Below, one piece after another: positions 1 through 5,286 of a stretch of DNA of 5,286 nt. The position numbers were made by a program, and so were the translations under genes. Location: positions 1 through 5,286 of the forward strand of contig JBKOWZ010000234.1 in the NCBI GenBank assembly GCA_046724665.1, read 5' to 3'. Source of the stretch: Actinocrinis sp046724665. GTDB taxonomy: Bacteria; Actinomycetota; Actinomycetes; Streptomycetales; Catenulisporaceae. The first letter of the stretch is position 1. Every line of letters begins with the position of its first letter. A model generated the notes under the pieces. That model saw only the letters and a list, made by a program, of their open reading frames with translations, ran no database searches and was not told where the DNA came from.

Positions 1-3000
1 GCCGGGAGCAGCGCATCGCGCTGGTCTTCCCCGGCCAGGGCGCGCAGTGGCCCGGCATGGGCCGGCGGCTCGCGGCCACGGTGCCGGTGTTCCGCGAAAC
101 CCTCCGGCAGGCCGACGCCGCGATCTCGCGGCACCTGGGACGCTCGCTGTGGAGCGACGAGCGCGGCCTGGTCGTCGAGGGCACCGCCGAGGTGCAGCCC
201 GCGCTGTTCGCGATCCAGGTCGCGTTGAGCGCGACCTGGCGCGAGTGGGGCCTGCGGCCGGCCGGCGTGATCGGGCACAGCATGGGCGAGATCGCCGCCG
301 CGCACGCGGCCGGCGCGCTGTCGCTGGACGACGCCGCGGCCGTGGTCTGCGAGCGCAGCCGGCTGCTGACCGAGTTGTCCGGGCTCGGCGGCCTGGCCCT
401 GGTGGAGCTGAGCGCGCACGACGCCGCCGCGCTGATCGAGGGCCGCGAACACGAGCTGTCGATCGCCGCGCTCAACGGACCGCGCGCCACCGTGCTGTCC
501 GGCACCGTCGCAGCGCTCGATGACACGCTGCGCACACTCGAGCAGCGCGGGGTCTTCGCCCGCCGGATCGCGGTCGAGTTCGCCGCGCACAGCCCGCAGG
601 TCGAGCCGCTGCAACCACGGCTGCGTGCCGCGCTGGCAGGGCTCGAACCCCGTGACACGCAGGTCGAGCTGTACTCGACGGTGACCGGTGAGCGGATCGC
701 CGGGCACGAACTCGGCCCGGACTACTGGGTGACGAACGTGCGCGCGCCGGTCCGGTTCGGCCCGGCTCTCGGGCGTCTGGTCGCCGACGGTTACGACGCG
801 TTCGTGGAAGTCGCCCCGCATCCGGTGCTCGCGCGCGCCGTGGCCGAGTACCTGGAGGAGTCGGGGCACGATGACGCCCTGGTCGTCTCCTCGCTGCGGC
901 GCGGCGAGGACGAACTGCGCTCGCTGCTCGGCGCCATGGGCACCGTCTACACGGCGGGCGGCTCGATCGACTGGCACGCGCTGTATCCCGGCACGCCCGC
1001 GCACGTCCAGCTTCCGCCTCACGGCTGGCAGCGCGAGCGTTTCCCGATCGTCCGGCTGCCCGAGCCCCGTGCCAGGCGCGCGACGCCGGTACGCGGCTCG
1101 ACCGGCACGCTGCTCGGACAGCGGCTTCGCGTCGGCGCGCAGCCCGAACTTCAGCTCTGGGACCTGCCGTTCGGGCTGGACACCGTGCCGGAACTGGCCG
1201 ACCACGTGGTCGAGGACGTCCCGATCGTCGCCGGCGCGTACTGGCTGACCGCTGCCGCGCAGGCCGCAGGCGCCGGCGGAAAGGCAGCCGTCCTGCGCGA
1301 CGTGGCTTTCTCGCACCCTTACCCGGTGACGCAGGAACCGCAGACCTCGCTCCAGCTCAGCATTCGCCCCGACGGCGACGGCACCAAGCGCTTCGCCGTC
1401 ACCTCCTGGCCGTCGGACGGCCGGCCGCTCACCCACGCCACCGGAGTGATCGGCGAGCCCGACGAGGACGCCGATCCGAGCTGGGCCGCGATCGAGCCGC
1501 CGGCGGACATCGAGGCCCGCTGCGGCGCGCAGATCCCCGTCGCAGAACACTACGAGCGGCTGACGGCGGCCGGGCTGCACTACGGCCCGCGCTTCCGTGG
1601 TATCAGCACATTGAAGGTCGGCTCGAACGAGTCGCTCGCCCGGATCGAACTGCCCGAGGGACTCGCGCCCGAGGTCTCGCCACTGCATCCGGCGCTGCTC
1701 GACGCATGCCTTCAGGCCGTCGCCGCCGCTGCGCCCGAGGCCGAGCACGAGGGGGCGCTGCCGTTGCCGGTCGGTGCGCGGCTGGTACGCGCGCGGCTGG
1801 ACAGCCGCCCGCTGCACTCGGGTTGGTGCCACGCACGGGTGACGGCCGCCGACGAGCAGTACATCGTCGCCGACATCAATGTTCTGAACGAGGCGGGCGA
1901 GCCGGTCTGGTCGGCGACCGGCCTGCGGATCCAGCTGACCGCGGCCGCCCGCGAGCCCGAATCAGGACGCGTCTACGAGGTGCGCTGGCAGCCGTACCGG
2001 CCCGGTCCGGCCGAGGTGGATCAGGGTTCTTGGCTGATCGTCACCGATGACGCGACGCGGCCGCTGGCACGCTCACTCTCCAGCCTCCTGACCGGAAATG
2101 GCGCGCGCTGCACGCTCGCCAGCGCCGATACGACGGCTGACACCGAGGCTGCGTTCGACGCCGCCGAGGATCGCGAGCCGTTGCGCGGCGTGATCGATGT
2201 GCGTGCCACGGCCTCCGTGTCCGCGGCTGACGTCGCGGACCGGCTGCTTCAGCGCAGCGTGGCCGCCTTGCGGCTCGCGCAGGCGATCGCGGCCAGGTCG
2301 TGGCGCCACGCGCCGCCTCGCCTGTGGCTGCTGACCGCCGACCAGGCGCAGGTCGGTACGTCCGATCCGCACGCACCCGCCGGCGCGGCGCTGTGGGGCC
2401 TCGGCCGCACCTTCGAGAGCGAATTCCCTGAGCTCGGCTGCTCGCTGATCGGCCTGGGCTCGTCGATCCGCGACAGCGATCTGCACGCGGTGGCCGACGT
2501 GCTACGAGCGGCGCGGCCGCCGGTGCAGGTCGCGTTGCACGGCGACAGGCTGCTGGCTCCCGTCCTCGCCGAGTCGCCGCGCGGCCTGCCCGCCGACTCC
2601 CTCGATCTGCGAGCGGACCGGACGTACGTGGTGACCGGCGGGCTCGGCGCGCTGGGGCTGCGGATCTCGCGCTGGCTGGCCGATCACGGCGCCCGGCACC
2701 TGCTGCTGCTGGGACGCGGCGCGCCGTCCGAAGCGGCGGCCGAGCAGTTGGCGCGGCTGCGTGGCGCGGGCTGTGACGTGCGCGTCGTGCAGGCGGACAT
2801 CGCGGACGGGGATCAGGTGCGCGCCGCGCTCAAGCCCGCTGGCGCACCAGGCGCTGCGCACCGCCCGATCGGCGGGGTCTTCCACCTGGCCGGCGTGCTC
2901 GAAGACGGTCTGCTGCCCAACCTGGACGAGCAGTCGCTGGCCCGCAGCCTCGCGGGCAAGGCGGCCGGCGCGTGGCAGGTGCACGCCGCGACGCTCGACG

Positions 3001-3824
3001 AGCCGATCGACTTCTTCGTGCTGTTCTCCTCGCTGGCCGGTCTCATCGGCTCGCCGGGACAGGGCGCCTACGCCGCGGCCAATACGTTCCTGGACGCGCT
3101 GGCACAGCACCGCGCGGCGCTCGGCTTGCCCGGACAGAGCATCAGCTGGGGCACCTGGAGCGGCGTCAGCATGGCGCAGACGGAAAGCGTGCAGCGGCTC
3201 GCCGCGCGCGGACTGCCGCCGCTGGAGCCCGATGTGGCGCTGCACCTGCTCGGCGAGGCCATGCGAGGCCGTCACCCGCATCTGGCCGTATCAGCCCTCG
3301 CACCCGCCGAGCTGGCGCGGGCGGGGGTGTGGCCGGCCGCGCGTGACCTGTTGGCGCCGCTGCTGCCGTCCGCGCAGCCGCGGCAGGACGAGCCGGGCGA
3401 CACGATCCTGGACCGGCTCGCCGCGCTCGATTCCGAGGCGCAGCGGCAGCACACGCTGGCGACGTACCTCGCCGAGCAGGTGCGCCAGGTGGTCGGCGCG
3501 CGGCCCGGCGCGGTCACGACCGACGTGCCGTTCCACAACCTGGGATTCGACTCGCTGATGGCCATCGAGCTGCGCGGCCGGCTGGAGGCGGCGCTCGGCC
3601 TGAAGCTGTCCGCCACACTCGTCTACGCGCATCCCACCGCCGAGTCCCTGGCCGGGCAGCTGCTCATCCGGCTTCGCCCGGCCGCGGCCGAGGCCGAGTC
3701 CGCAACCGACCACGAGAGCGTCGCACCGGACGCCGACCTGTCAGAGCTCGACGACGCCGAGGTGGCGGCGCTGCTGGCCGCCGAGTTGGAGGCGTTCGAC
3801 GCGCACGGGGAGGAACGCACATGA
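1..3824 (+). CDS. Modular type I polyketide synthase, C-terminal part (AT-DH-KR-ACP), 5' partial
   Basis: The open frame runs in from the left edge (first full codon at 3) and ends at the TGA at 3822-3824, giving 1273 visible residues. Domain order is AT (about 1-300), post-AT linker (to about 349), DH (370-646), KR with its structural half (657-1115), ACP (1148-1224) and a docking tail (1225-1273). This is the downstream part of one extension module; its KS, and any earlier modules, must lie upstream. Catalytic residues are visible in every domain: AT Ser93/Arg118/His196, DH His401/Asp567, KR Lys986/Ser1010/Tyr1023/Asn1027 and ACP Ser1184. There is no enoylreductase, methyltransferase or thioesterase, so the module is not terminal and should release a beta-hydroxy or, after dehydration, an enoyl chain to the next protein. 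The ATG at 57 is not the start, because the AT core motif FPGQGAQW is encoded before it. I saw no in-frame TTA codon. The enzyme should be cytosolic. The family assignment is very secure; the product is unknown. Confidence 0.97.
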   Translation, partial: REQRIALVFPGQGAQWPGMGRRLAATVPVFRETLRQADAAISRHLGRSLWSDERGLVVEGTAEVQPALFAIQVALSATWREWGLRPAGVIGHSMGEIAAAHAAGALSLDDAAAVVCERSRLLTELSGLGGLALVELSAHDAAALIEGREHELSIAALNGPRATVLSGTVAALDDTLRTLEQRGVFARRIAVEFAAHSPQVEPLQPRLRAALAGLEPRDTQVELYSTVTGERIAGHELGPDYWVTNVRAPVRFGPALGRLVADGYDAFVEVAPHPVLARAVAEYLEESGHDDALVVSSLRRGEDELRSLLGAMGTVYTAGGSIDWHALYPGTPAHVQLPPHGWQRERFPIVRLPEPRARRATPVRGSTGTLLGQRLRVGAQPELQLWDLPFGLDTVPELADHVVEDVPIVAGAYWLTAAAQAAGAGGKAAVLRDVAFSHPYPVTQEPQTSLQLSIRPDGDGTKRFAVTSWPSDGRPLTHATGVIGEPDEDADPSWAAIEPPADIEARCGAQIPVAEHYERLTAAGLHYGPRFRGISTLKVGSNESLARIELPEGLAPEVSPLHPALLDACLQAVAAAAPEAEHEGALPLPVGARLVRARLDSRPLHSGWCHARVTAADEQYIVADINVLNEAGEPVWSATGLRIQLTAAAREPESGRVYEVRWQPYRPGPAEVDQGSWLIVTDDATRPLARSLSSLLTGNGARCTLASADTTADTEAAFDAAEDREPLRGVIDVRATASVSAADVADRLLQRSVAALRLAQAIAARSWRHAPPRLWLLTADQAQVGTSDPHAPAGAALWGLGRTFESEFPELGCSLIGLGSSIRDSDLHAVADVLRAARPPVQVALHGDRLLAPVLAESPRGLPADSLDLRADRTYVVTGGLGALGLRISRWLADHGARHLLLLGRGAPSEAAAEQLARLRGAGCDVRVVQADIADGDQVRAALKPAGAPGAAHRPIGGVFHLAGVLEDGLLPNLDEQSLARSLAGKAAGAWQVHAATLDEPIDFFVLFSSLAGLIGSPGQGAYAAANTFLDALAQHRAALGLPGQSISWGTWSGVSMAQTESVQRLAARGLPPLEPDVALHLLGEAMRGRHPHLAVSALAPAELARAGVWPAARDLLAPLLPSAQPRQDEPGDTILDRLAALDSEAQRQHTLATYLAEQVRQVVGARPGAVTTDVPFHNLGFDSLMAIELRGRLEAALGLKLSATLVYAHPTAESLAGQLLIRLRPAAAEAESATDHESVAPDADLSELDDAEVAALLAAELEAFDAHGEERT
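3..902 (+). other. AT domain: extender-unit acyltransferase
   Basis: This domain transfers a dicarboxylic acyl unit from CoA to the ACP of the module. The window opens at its first strand, with FPGQGAQWPGMG at residues 9-20. The nucleophile is Ser93 in GHSMG (codon 279-281). Arg118 in CERSR is the residue that in this family pairs with the extender's free carboxylate, so a malonyl-type substrate is expected rather than a monocarboxylic starter. His196 is the catalytic base. Specificity markers are mixed: EVQPALFA and GHSMG lean towards methylmalonyl-type ATs, but the tetrapeptide ending at the catalytic His is FAAH (193-196), which is neither YASH (methylmalonyl) nor HAFH (malonyl). I lean weakly to methylmalonyl and leave it open. 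Confidence 0.93.
903..1049 (+). other. Post-AT linker
   Basis: This is the segment joining AT to the reductive part of the module. It contains a tryptophan-arginine signature, PPHGWQRERF at residues 338-347, corresponding to the usual LPTYPWQRERYW of PKS post-AT linkers. That element packs back on the KS-AT didomain in solved PKS structures. The match is recognisable but diverged: HGWQRERF replaces YPWQRERY. It is followed by an Arg/Pro-rich spacer before DH. Confidence 0.7.
1110..1940 (+). other. DH domain: beta-hydroxyacyl dehydratase, variant active-site motif
   Basis: The domain is a double hotdog of about 277 residues. The catalytic base is His401 in LADHVVEDVPIVAGAYW. The family pattern HxxxGxxxxP is altered here: Asp405 sits at the Gly position and Ala410 at the Pro position. 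The second catalytic residue is intact, Asp567 in LLDACLQ (with Gln571), in its usual setting after LHPA. The YGPxFxG motif is present as YGPRFRG (527-533). Expected reaction: loss of water from the D-3-hydroxyacyl-ACP made by the KR, normally giving a trans double bond. Both catalytic residues and the full length argue for a folded and possibly active domain, but the motif substitutions leave activity uncertain. Confidence 0.88.
1971..3347 (+). other. KR domain (structural plus catalytic halves), predicted B-type
   Basis: The structural subdomain starts near VYEVRWQPY (residue 657), and the catalytic Rossmann fold starts near residue 874. The NADPH-binding loop is TGGLGALG (878-885). The catalytic set is complete: Lys986, Ser1010 in LFSSLAG, Tyr1023 and Asn1027 in YAAAN. 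The fingerprint after HLAG is LED (966-968) where B-type KRs have LDD; the conserved second Asp is kept. There is no Trp at the A-type position (the segment reads GLIGSPGQGAY), and no Pro two residues after Tyr. By the usual sequence rules this is a B1-type ketoreductase giving the D-hydroxyl, which suits the neighbouring DH. The DH-to-KR interval of about 230 residues is filled by the structural half alone, so no enoylreductase is inserted. Confidence 0.95.
3444..3674 (+). other. ACP domain: acyl carrier protein
   Basis: This four-helix carrier domain of about 77 residues carries the growing chain on a phosphopantetheine arm. The attachment site is Ser1184 (codon 3552-3554) in LGFDSLMAIELRGRLE, the standard LGxDSL signature at the start of helix 2. 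The upstream helix is YLAEQVRQVVG, and the closing part is TLVYAHPTAESLAGQL. The domain ends the only visible module of this protein. No second carrier or thioesterase follows, so transfer goes to another protein. Confidence 0.97.
3675..3821 (+). other. C-terminal docking tail
   Basis: The last 49 residues of the first PKS protein. An acidic, Ala/Glu-rich spacer is followed by a predicted amphipathic helix, residues 1246-1265, beginning LSELDDAEVAALL and rich in Leu, Ala and Glu, with a short hydrophilic end (AHGEERT). The LSxxExxxLLxxEL spacing resembles short acidic C-terminal docking helices of myxobacterial and cyanobacterial PKSs rather than the long multi-helix tails of erythromycin-type synthases. 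Its likely partner is the N-terminal helix of the next gene's product. The assignment as a docking element rests on position and composition; the class is inference. Confidence 0.7.
3807..3814 (+). promoter_or_regulatory. Ribosome binding site for the second PKS gene
   Basis: The sequence GGGGAGGA contains a full GGAGG core (3809-3813) placed 7 nt before the ATG at 3821. It lies inside the last codons of the upstream gene. It decides the start of the second gene and, with the 4-bp ATGA overlap, points to coupled translation of the two subunits. Confidence 0.85.
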
Positions 3825-5286
3825 CGACCACGACGACGACCGCGCCCGATCAGCGGCGCCTGCTCGAGGCGGCGCTGCACCAACTGCGGGACGCGCGCGC
3901 CCGGCTGTCGGCCGCCGAGGACGGCAGGCGCGAGCCGCTCGCCATCGTCGGGGCGGCGGTGCGCGCGCCCGGCGACGTGCACGATCTCGACTCGTTCTGG
4001 CGGCTGCTCGCCTCCGGAACCGACGCCGTGACGCCGTGGCTCGACGATCCGCAGGGACGGCGCGCAGGCGGCCGGGCCACCGGTCGCTGGGCCGGCCTGC
4101 TCTCCCGGATCGACGGCTTCGACGCGGAGTTCTTCGGCATCGGCCCCGACGAGGCCGACCACATGGATCCGCAGCAGCGCCTGGTGCTCGAAGTGGCCTG
4201 GGAGGCGATCGAGGACGCCGGGTTGCCGGTCGAGCGGCTGCGCGACCGGTCCACCGGGGTCTTCCTCGGGCTGTACGGCGCCGACTACATGACCGCGCAA
4301 CTGGCCGGCGAGGCCGACATCACCGCGTACACCGGCCCCGGCGGCGCCCGCAGCATCGCGGCGAACCGGCTCTCGTACCTGCTCGACCTGCACGGCCCGA
4401 GCCTGACCGTGGACACCGCGTGCTCCTCGTCGCTGGTCGCGCTGCACCTGGCGTGCCGCGCGCTGCGCGACGGCGAGTGCGACTTCGCGCTCGTCGGCGG
4501 GGTCAACGTCCTGCTGGCCGAGTCGATGATGTCGGCCACCGAGAAGGTGCTGCCGATGGCCTCGGGCGGCCGCTGCCGCACCTTCGACGCCGCGGCCGAC
4601 GGGATCGTGCGCGCCGAGGGCTGCGGCGTGGTGCTGCTGGAGCGCGCGTCGGACGCGCGGGCCCGCGGCGGACCGGTCCGGGCGCTGGTGCGCGGCTCTG
4701 CGGTCAACCACAACGGGCTCGCCAACGGCCTGACGGCACCGAGCCCGAAGGCTCAGGCGGAGCTGCTTCGCAGGGCGCTGAGAGACGCCGGGGTGCGGCC
4801 GGGCGACGTGCAGTACGTCGAGGCGCACGGGACCGGCACCCGGCTCGGCGACCCGATCGAGGCCGAGGCGATCTGCGAGGTGTACGGCGCGGGCGACCAG
4901 CCGTGCGCGATCGGCTCGGTGAAGACCAACCTCGGGCACCAGGAGGCCGCGGCCGGCATCGTCGGCCTGCTCAAGACGATGCTCGTGCTCGAACACCGGC
5001 AGGTGCCGCCGAATCTGCACCTGGAGAAGCTCAATCCGGAGATCAGCCTGGACGGCACGCGCATCGTGATCCCCACCGCCCTGGCCGCGCTGCCGGACGG
5101 CGACCGCCGGCTGGCCGCGGTCAGCTCCTTCGGCTTCGGCGGCACGAACGCGCACGTCGTGCTGGAGGCCGCGCCGAGTCCGCCACAGCCACAGCCGGCG
5201 GCCGATGACCGGCCGCCGCGCCGGCTGCTGCTGCCGCTGTCCGCCCGAAGCGCCGCCGCGCTCGTCGAGCTGGCGGGCGCGTACGC
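3821..5286 (+). CDS. Modular type I polyketide synthase, N-terminal part (docking-KS), 3' partial
   Basis: The gene starts at the ATG overlapping the upstream stop (ATGA) and stays open to the right edge, giving 488 complete codons. The start is supported by the GGAGG 7 nt upstream and by the typical docking-helix-then-KS layout from residue 1. Order: poly-Thr start (Thr2-Thr7), docking helix (about 10-37), KS (38-449), then a Pro/Gln-rich stretch and LLLPLSARSAAALVELAGAY, the usual opening of the KS-to-AT linker. That linker suggests an AT follows, i.e. a normal cis-AT module. KS catalytic residues Cys201, His336 and His373 are all present, so this is an extending, not a decarboxylating (KSQ) or inactive, ketosynthase. 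It accepts the chain from the upstream ACP. Oddities are a shortened segment near residues 71-99 and several altered common KS motifs. The rest of the module is outside the window. Confidence 0.97.
   Translation, partial: MTTTTTTAPDQRRLLEAALHQLRDARARLSAAEDGRREPLAIVGAAVRAPGDVHDLDSFWRLLASGTDAVTPWLDDPQGRRAGGRATGRWAGLLSRIDGFDAEFFGIGPDEADHMDPQQRLVLEVAWEAIEDAGLPVERLRDRSTGVFLGLYGADYMTAQLAGEADITAYTGPGGARSIAANRLSYLLDLHGPSLTVDTACSSSLVALHLACRALRDGECDFALVGGVNVLLAESMMSATEKVLPMASGGRCRTFDAAADGIVRAEGCGVVLLERASDARARGGPVRALVRGSAVNHNGLANGLTAPSPKAQAELLRRALRDAGVRPGDVQYVEAHGTGTRLGDPIEAEAICEVYGAGDQPCAIGSVKTNLGHQEAAAGIVGLLKTMLVLEHRQVPPNLHLEKLNPEISLDGTRIVIPTALAALPDGDRRLAAVSSFGFGGTNAHVVLEAAPSPPQPQPAADDRPPRRLLLPLSARSAAALVELAGAY
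3848..3931 (+). other. N-terminal docking helix
   Basis: Residues 10-37 form one predicted helix with regular Leu/Ala heptad-like spacing (RRLLEAALHQLRDARARL), rich in Arg and directly abutting EPLAIVG of the KS. A basic N-terminal helix here complements the acidic C-terminal helix of the upstream protein, as expected for a cognate docking pair. The compact form with no long coiled coil is reminiscent of myxobacterial and cyanobacterial PKS termini. Class assignment is inference. Confidence 0.7.
3932..5167 (+). other. KS domain: beta-ketoacyl synthase
   Basis: The domain catalyses decarboxylative Claisen condensation of the upstream chain with the module's extender unit. The nucleophile is Cys201 in TVDTACSSSLVAL (codon 4421-4423). 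The two catalytic histidines are His336 in VEAHGTGT and His373 in KTNLGH, with Lys368. The domain closes with SSFGFGGTNAHVVLE. At about 412 residues it is slightly shorter than most modular KSs. Variant spots: GAAVRAPG (44-51) where most have GMxCRxPG; no recognisable DRWD/YDPDP segment between GTDAV (66-70) and FDAEFF (100-105); FGIGPDEA (105-112) for FGISPREA; and NHNGLANGLTAPSPKAQ for the common NQDGxSNGLTAPNGPxQ. All catalytic residues are intact, so an active condensing enzyme is expected. Confidence 0.96.
5168..5286 (+). other. Start of KS-to-AT linker
   Basis: After KS comes a flexible stretch, APSPPQPQPAADDRPP, then LLLPLSARSAAALVELAGAY, which matches the first strand and helix of the KS-to-AT linker found in cis-AT PKS modules. 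Trans-AT modules usually lack the AT that follows, so this points to an integral AT just beyond the window, though the AT itself is not seen. Confidence 0.75.

Noticed and set aside
57..59. ATG as a start for the first PKS gene
   Set aside because: The AT core motif FPGQGAQW is encoded upstream in the same frame with no stop back to the window edge, so this Met is internal (residue 19 of the visible part).
1941..2620. Possible enoylreductase or methyltransferase between DH and KR
   Set aside because: The interval fits the KR structural subdomain alone (about 210-230 residues, starting VYEVRWQPY). No ER NADPH motif and no SAM-binding motif is visible, and there is no room for a further domain of about 300 residues.
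3009..3083. Inactive C-type KR
   Set aside because: Lys986, Ser1010, Tyr1023 and Asn1027 are all present, as is the TGGLGALG nucleotide-binding loop.
2502..3281. Minus-strand open frame of about 259 codons opposite the KR
   Set aside because: It is a shadow of the KR frame. The plus strand encodes the complete NADPH loop and catalytic tetrad here; the minus product has no recognisable fold.
4409..4435. Loading-type KSQ or inactive KS0
   Set aside because: The active site reads DTACSSSL with the Cys present, and both catalytic His residues are intact.
3623..5155. Long minus-strand open frame of about 510 codons antisense to the ACP/KS region
   Set aside because: It lies opposite two clear PKS reading frames with intact domain motifs. 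Its product is a low-complexity Arg/Ala/Gly/Val/Gln-rich string with no recognisable domain, the usual shadow of very GC-rich coding DNA.
4036..5208. Plus-strand open frame of about 390 codons in another frame over the KS
   Set aside because: Its product is Arg/Gly/Ala-rich and domain-free. The frame starting at 3821 encodes a complete KS with Cys201, His336 and His373 over the same bases.
1..5286. tRNA, rRNA, CRISPR array, insertion sequence, inverted-repeat terminator, or in-frame TTA (bldA-type) control codon
   Set aside because: The window is continuous PKS coding sequence with a 4-bp gene overlap and no intergenic space. I found no repeat-spacer pattern, transposase, RNA-gene signature or in-frame TTA by reading, though a computed scan would be more exhaustive.

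Overview
This window lies inside a modular type I polyketide synthase (PKS) gene cluster. DNA is very GC-rich throughout (roughly 70% or more by eye), with strong G/C bias at third codon positions, which suggests an actinomycete or a myxobacterium. Several motifs lean towards the sequence style common in myxobacteria and some other non-streptomycete PKSs: GHSMG plus an xxAHSPQVEP segment in the acyltransferase, KTNLGHxEAAAG in the ketosynthase, and a compact N-terminal docking helix running straight into EPLAIVG. The window alone does not settle the phylum. Layout: two plus-strand PKS genes, both cut by the window edges, fill the whole sequence. Positions 1-3824 are the 3' part of a PKS gene encoding, in order, an acyltransferase (AT, its first few residues outside the window), post-AT linker, dehydratase (DH), structural plus catalytic ketoreductase (KR), acyl carrier protein (ACP) and a C-terminal docking tail. 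Positions 3821-5286 are the 5' end of the next PKS gene: docking helix, complete ketosynthase (KS) and the start of the KS-to-AT linker. The genes overlap by 4 bp (ATGA) with a strong Shine-Dalgarno sequence just before the second start, so they should be translationally coupled. There is no intergenic space and no RNA gene, mobile element, repeat array or terminator that I can see. How they work together: the last module of the first protein (KS presumably upstream, then AT-DH-KR-ACP) should load one extender unit, reduce the beta-keto group with a B-type KR and, if the DH works, dehydrate it to an alpha,beta-double bond; no enoylreductase is present. The chain on the ACP (Ser1184 of the visible part) should then pass through matched docking helices to the KS (Cys201) of the second protein. 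Points worth a second look are a DH with a degenerate HxxxGxxxxP motif, an AT with FAAH at the specificity position normally occupied by YASH or HAFH, and a slightly short, divergent KS lacking several otherwise very common motifs. I do not recognise the specific pathway or product. Residue numbers for the first protein count from the first complete codon at position 3.
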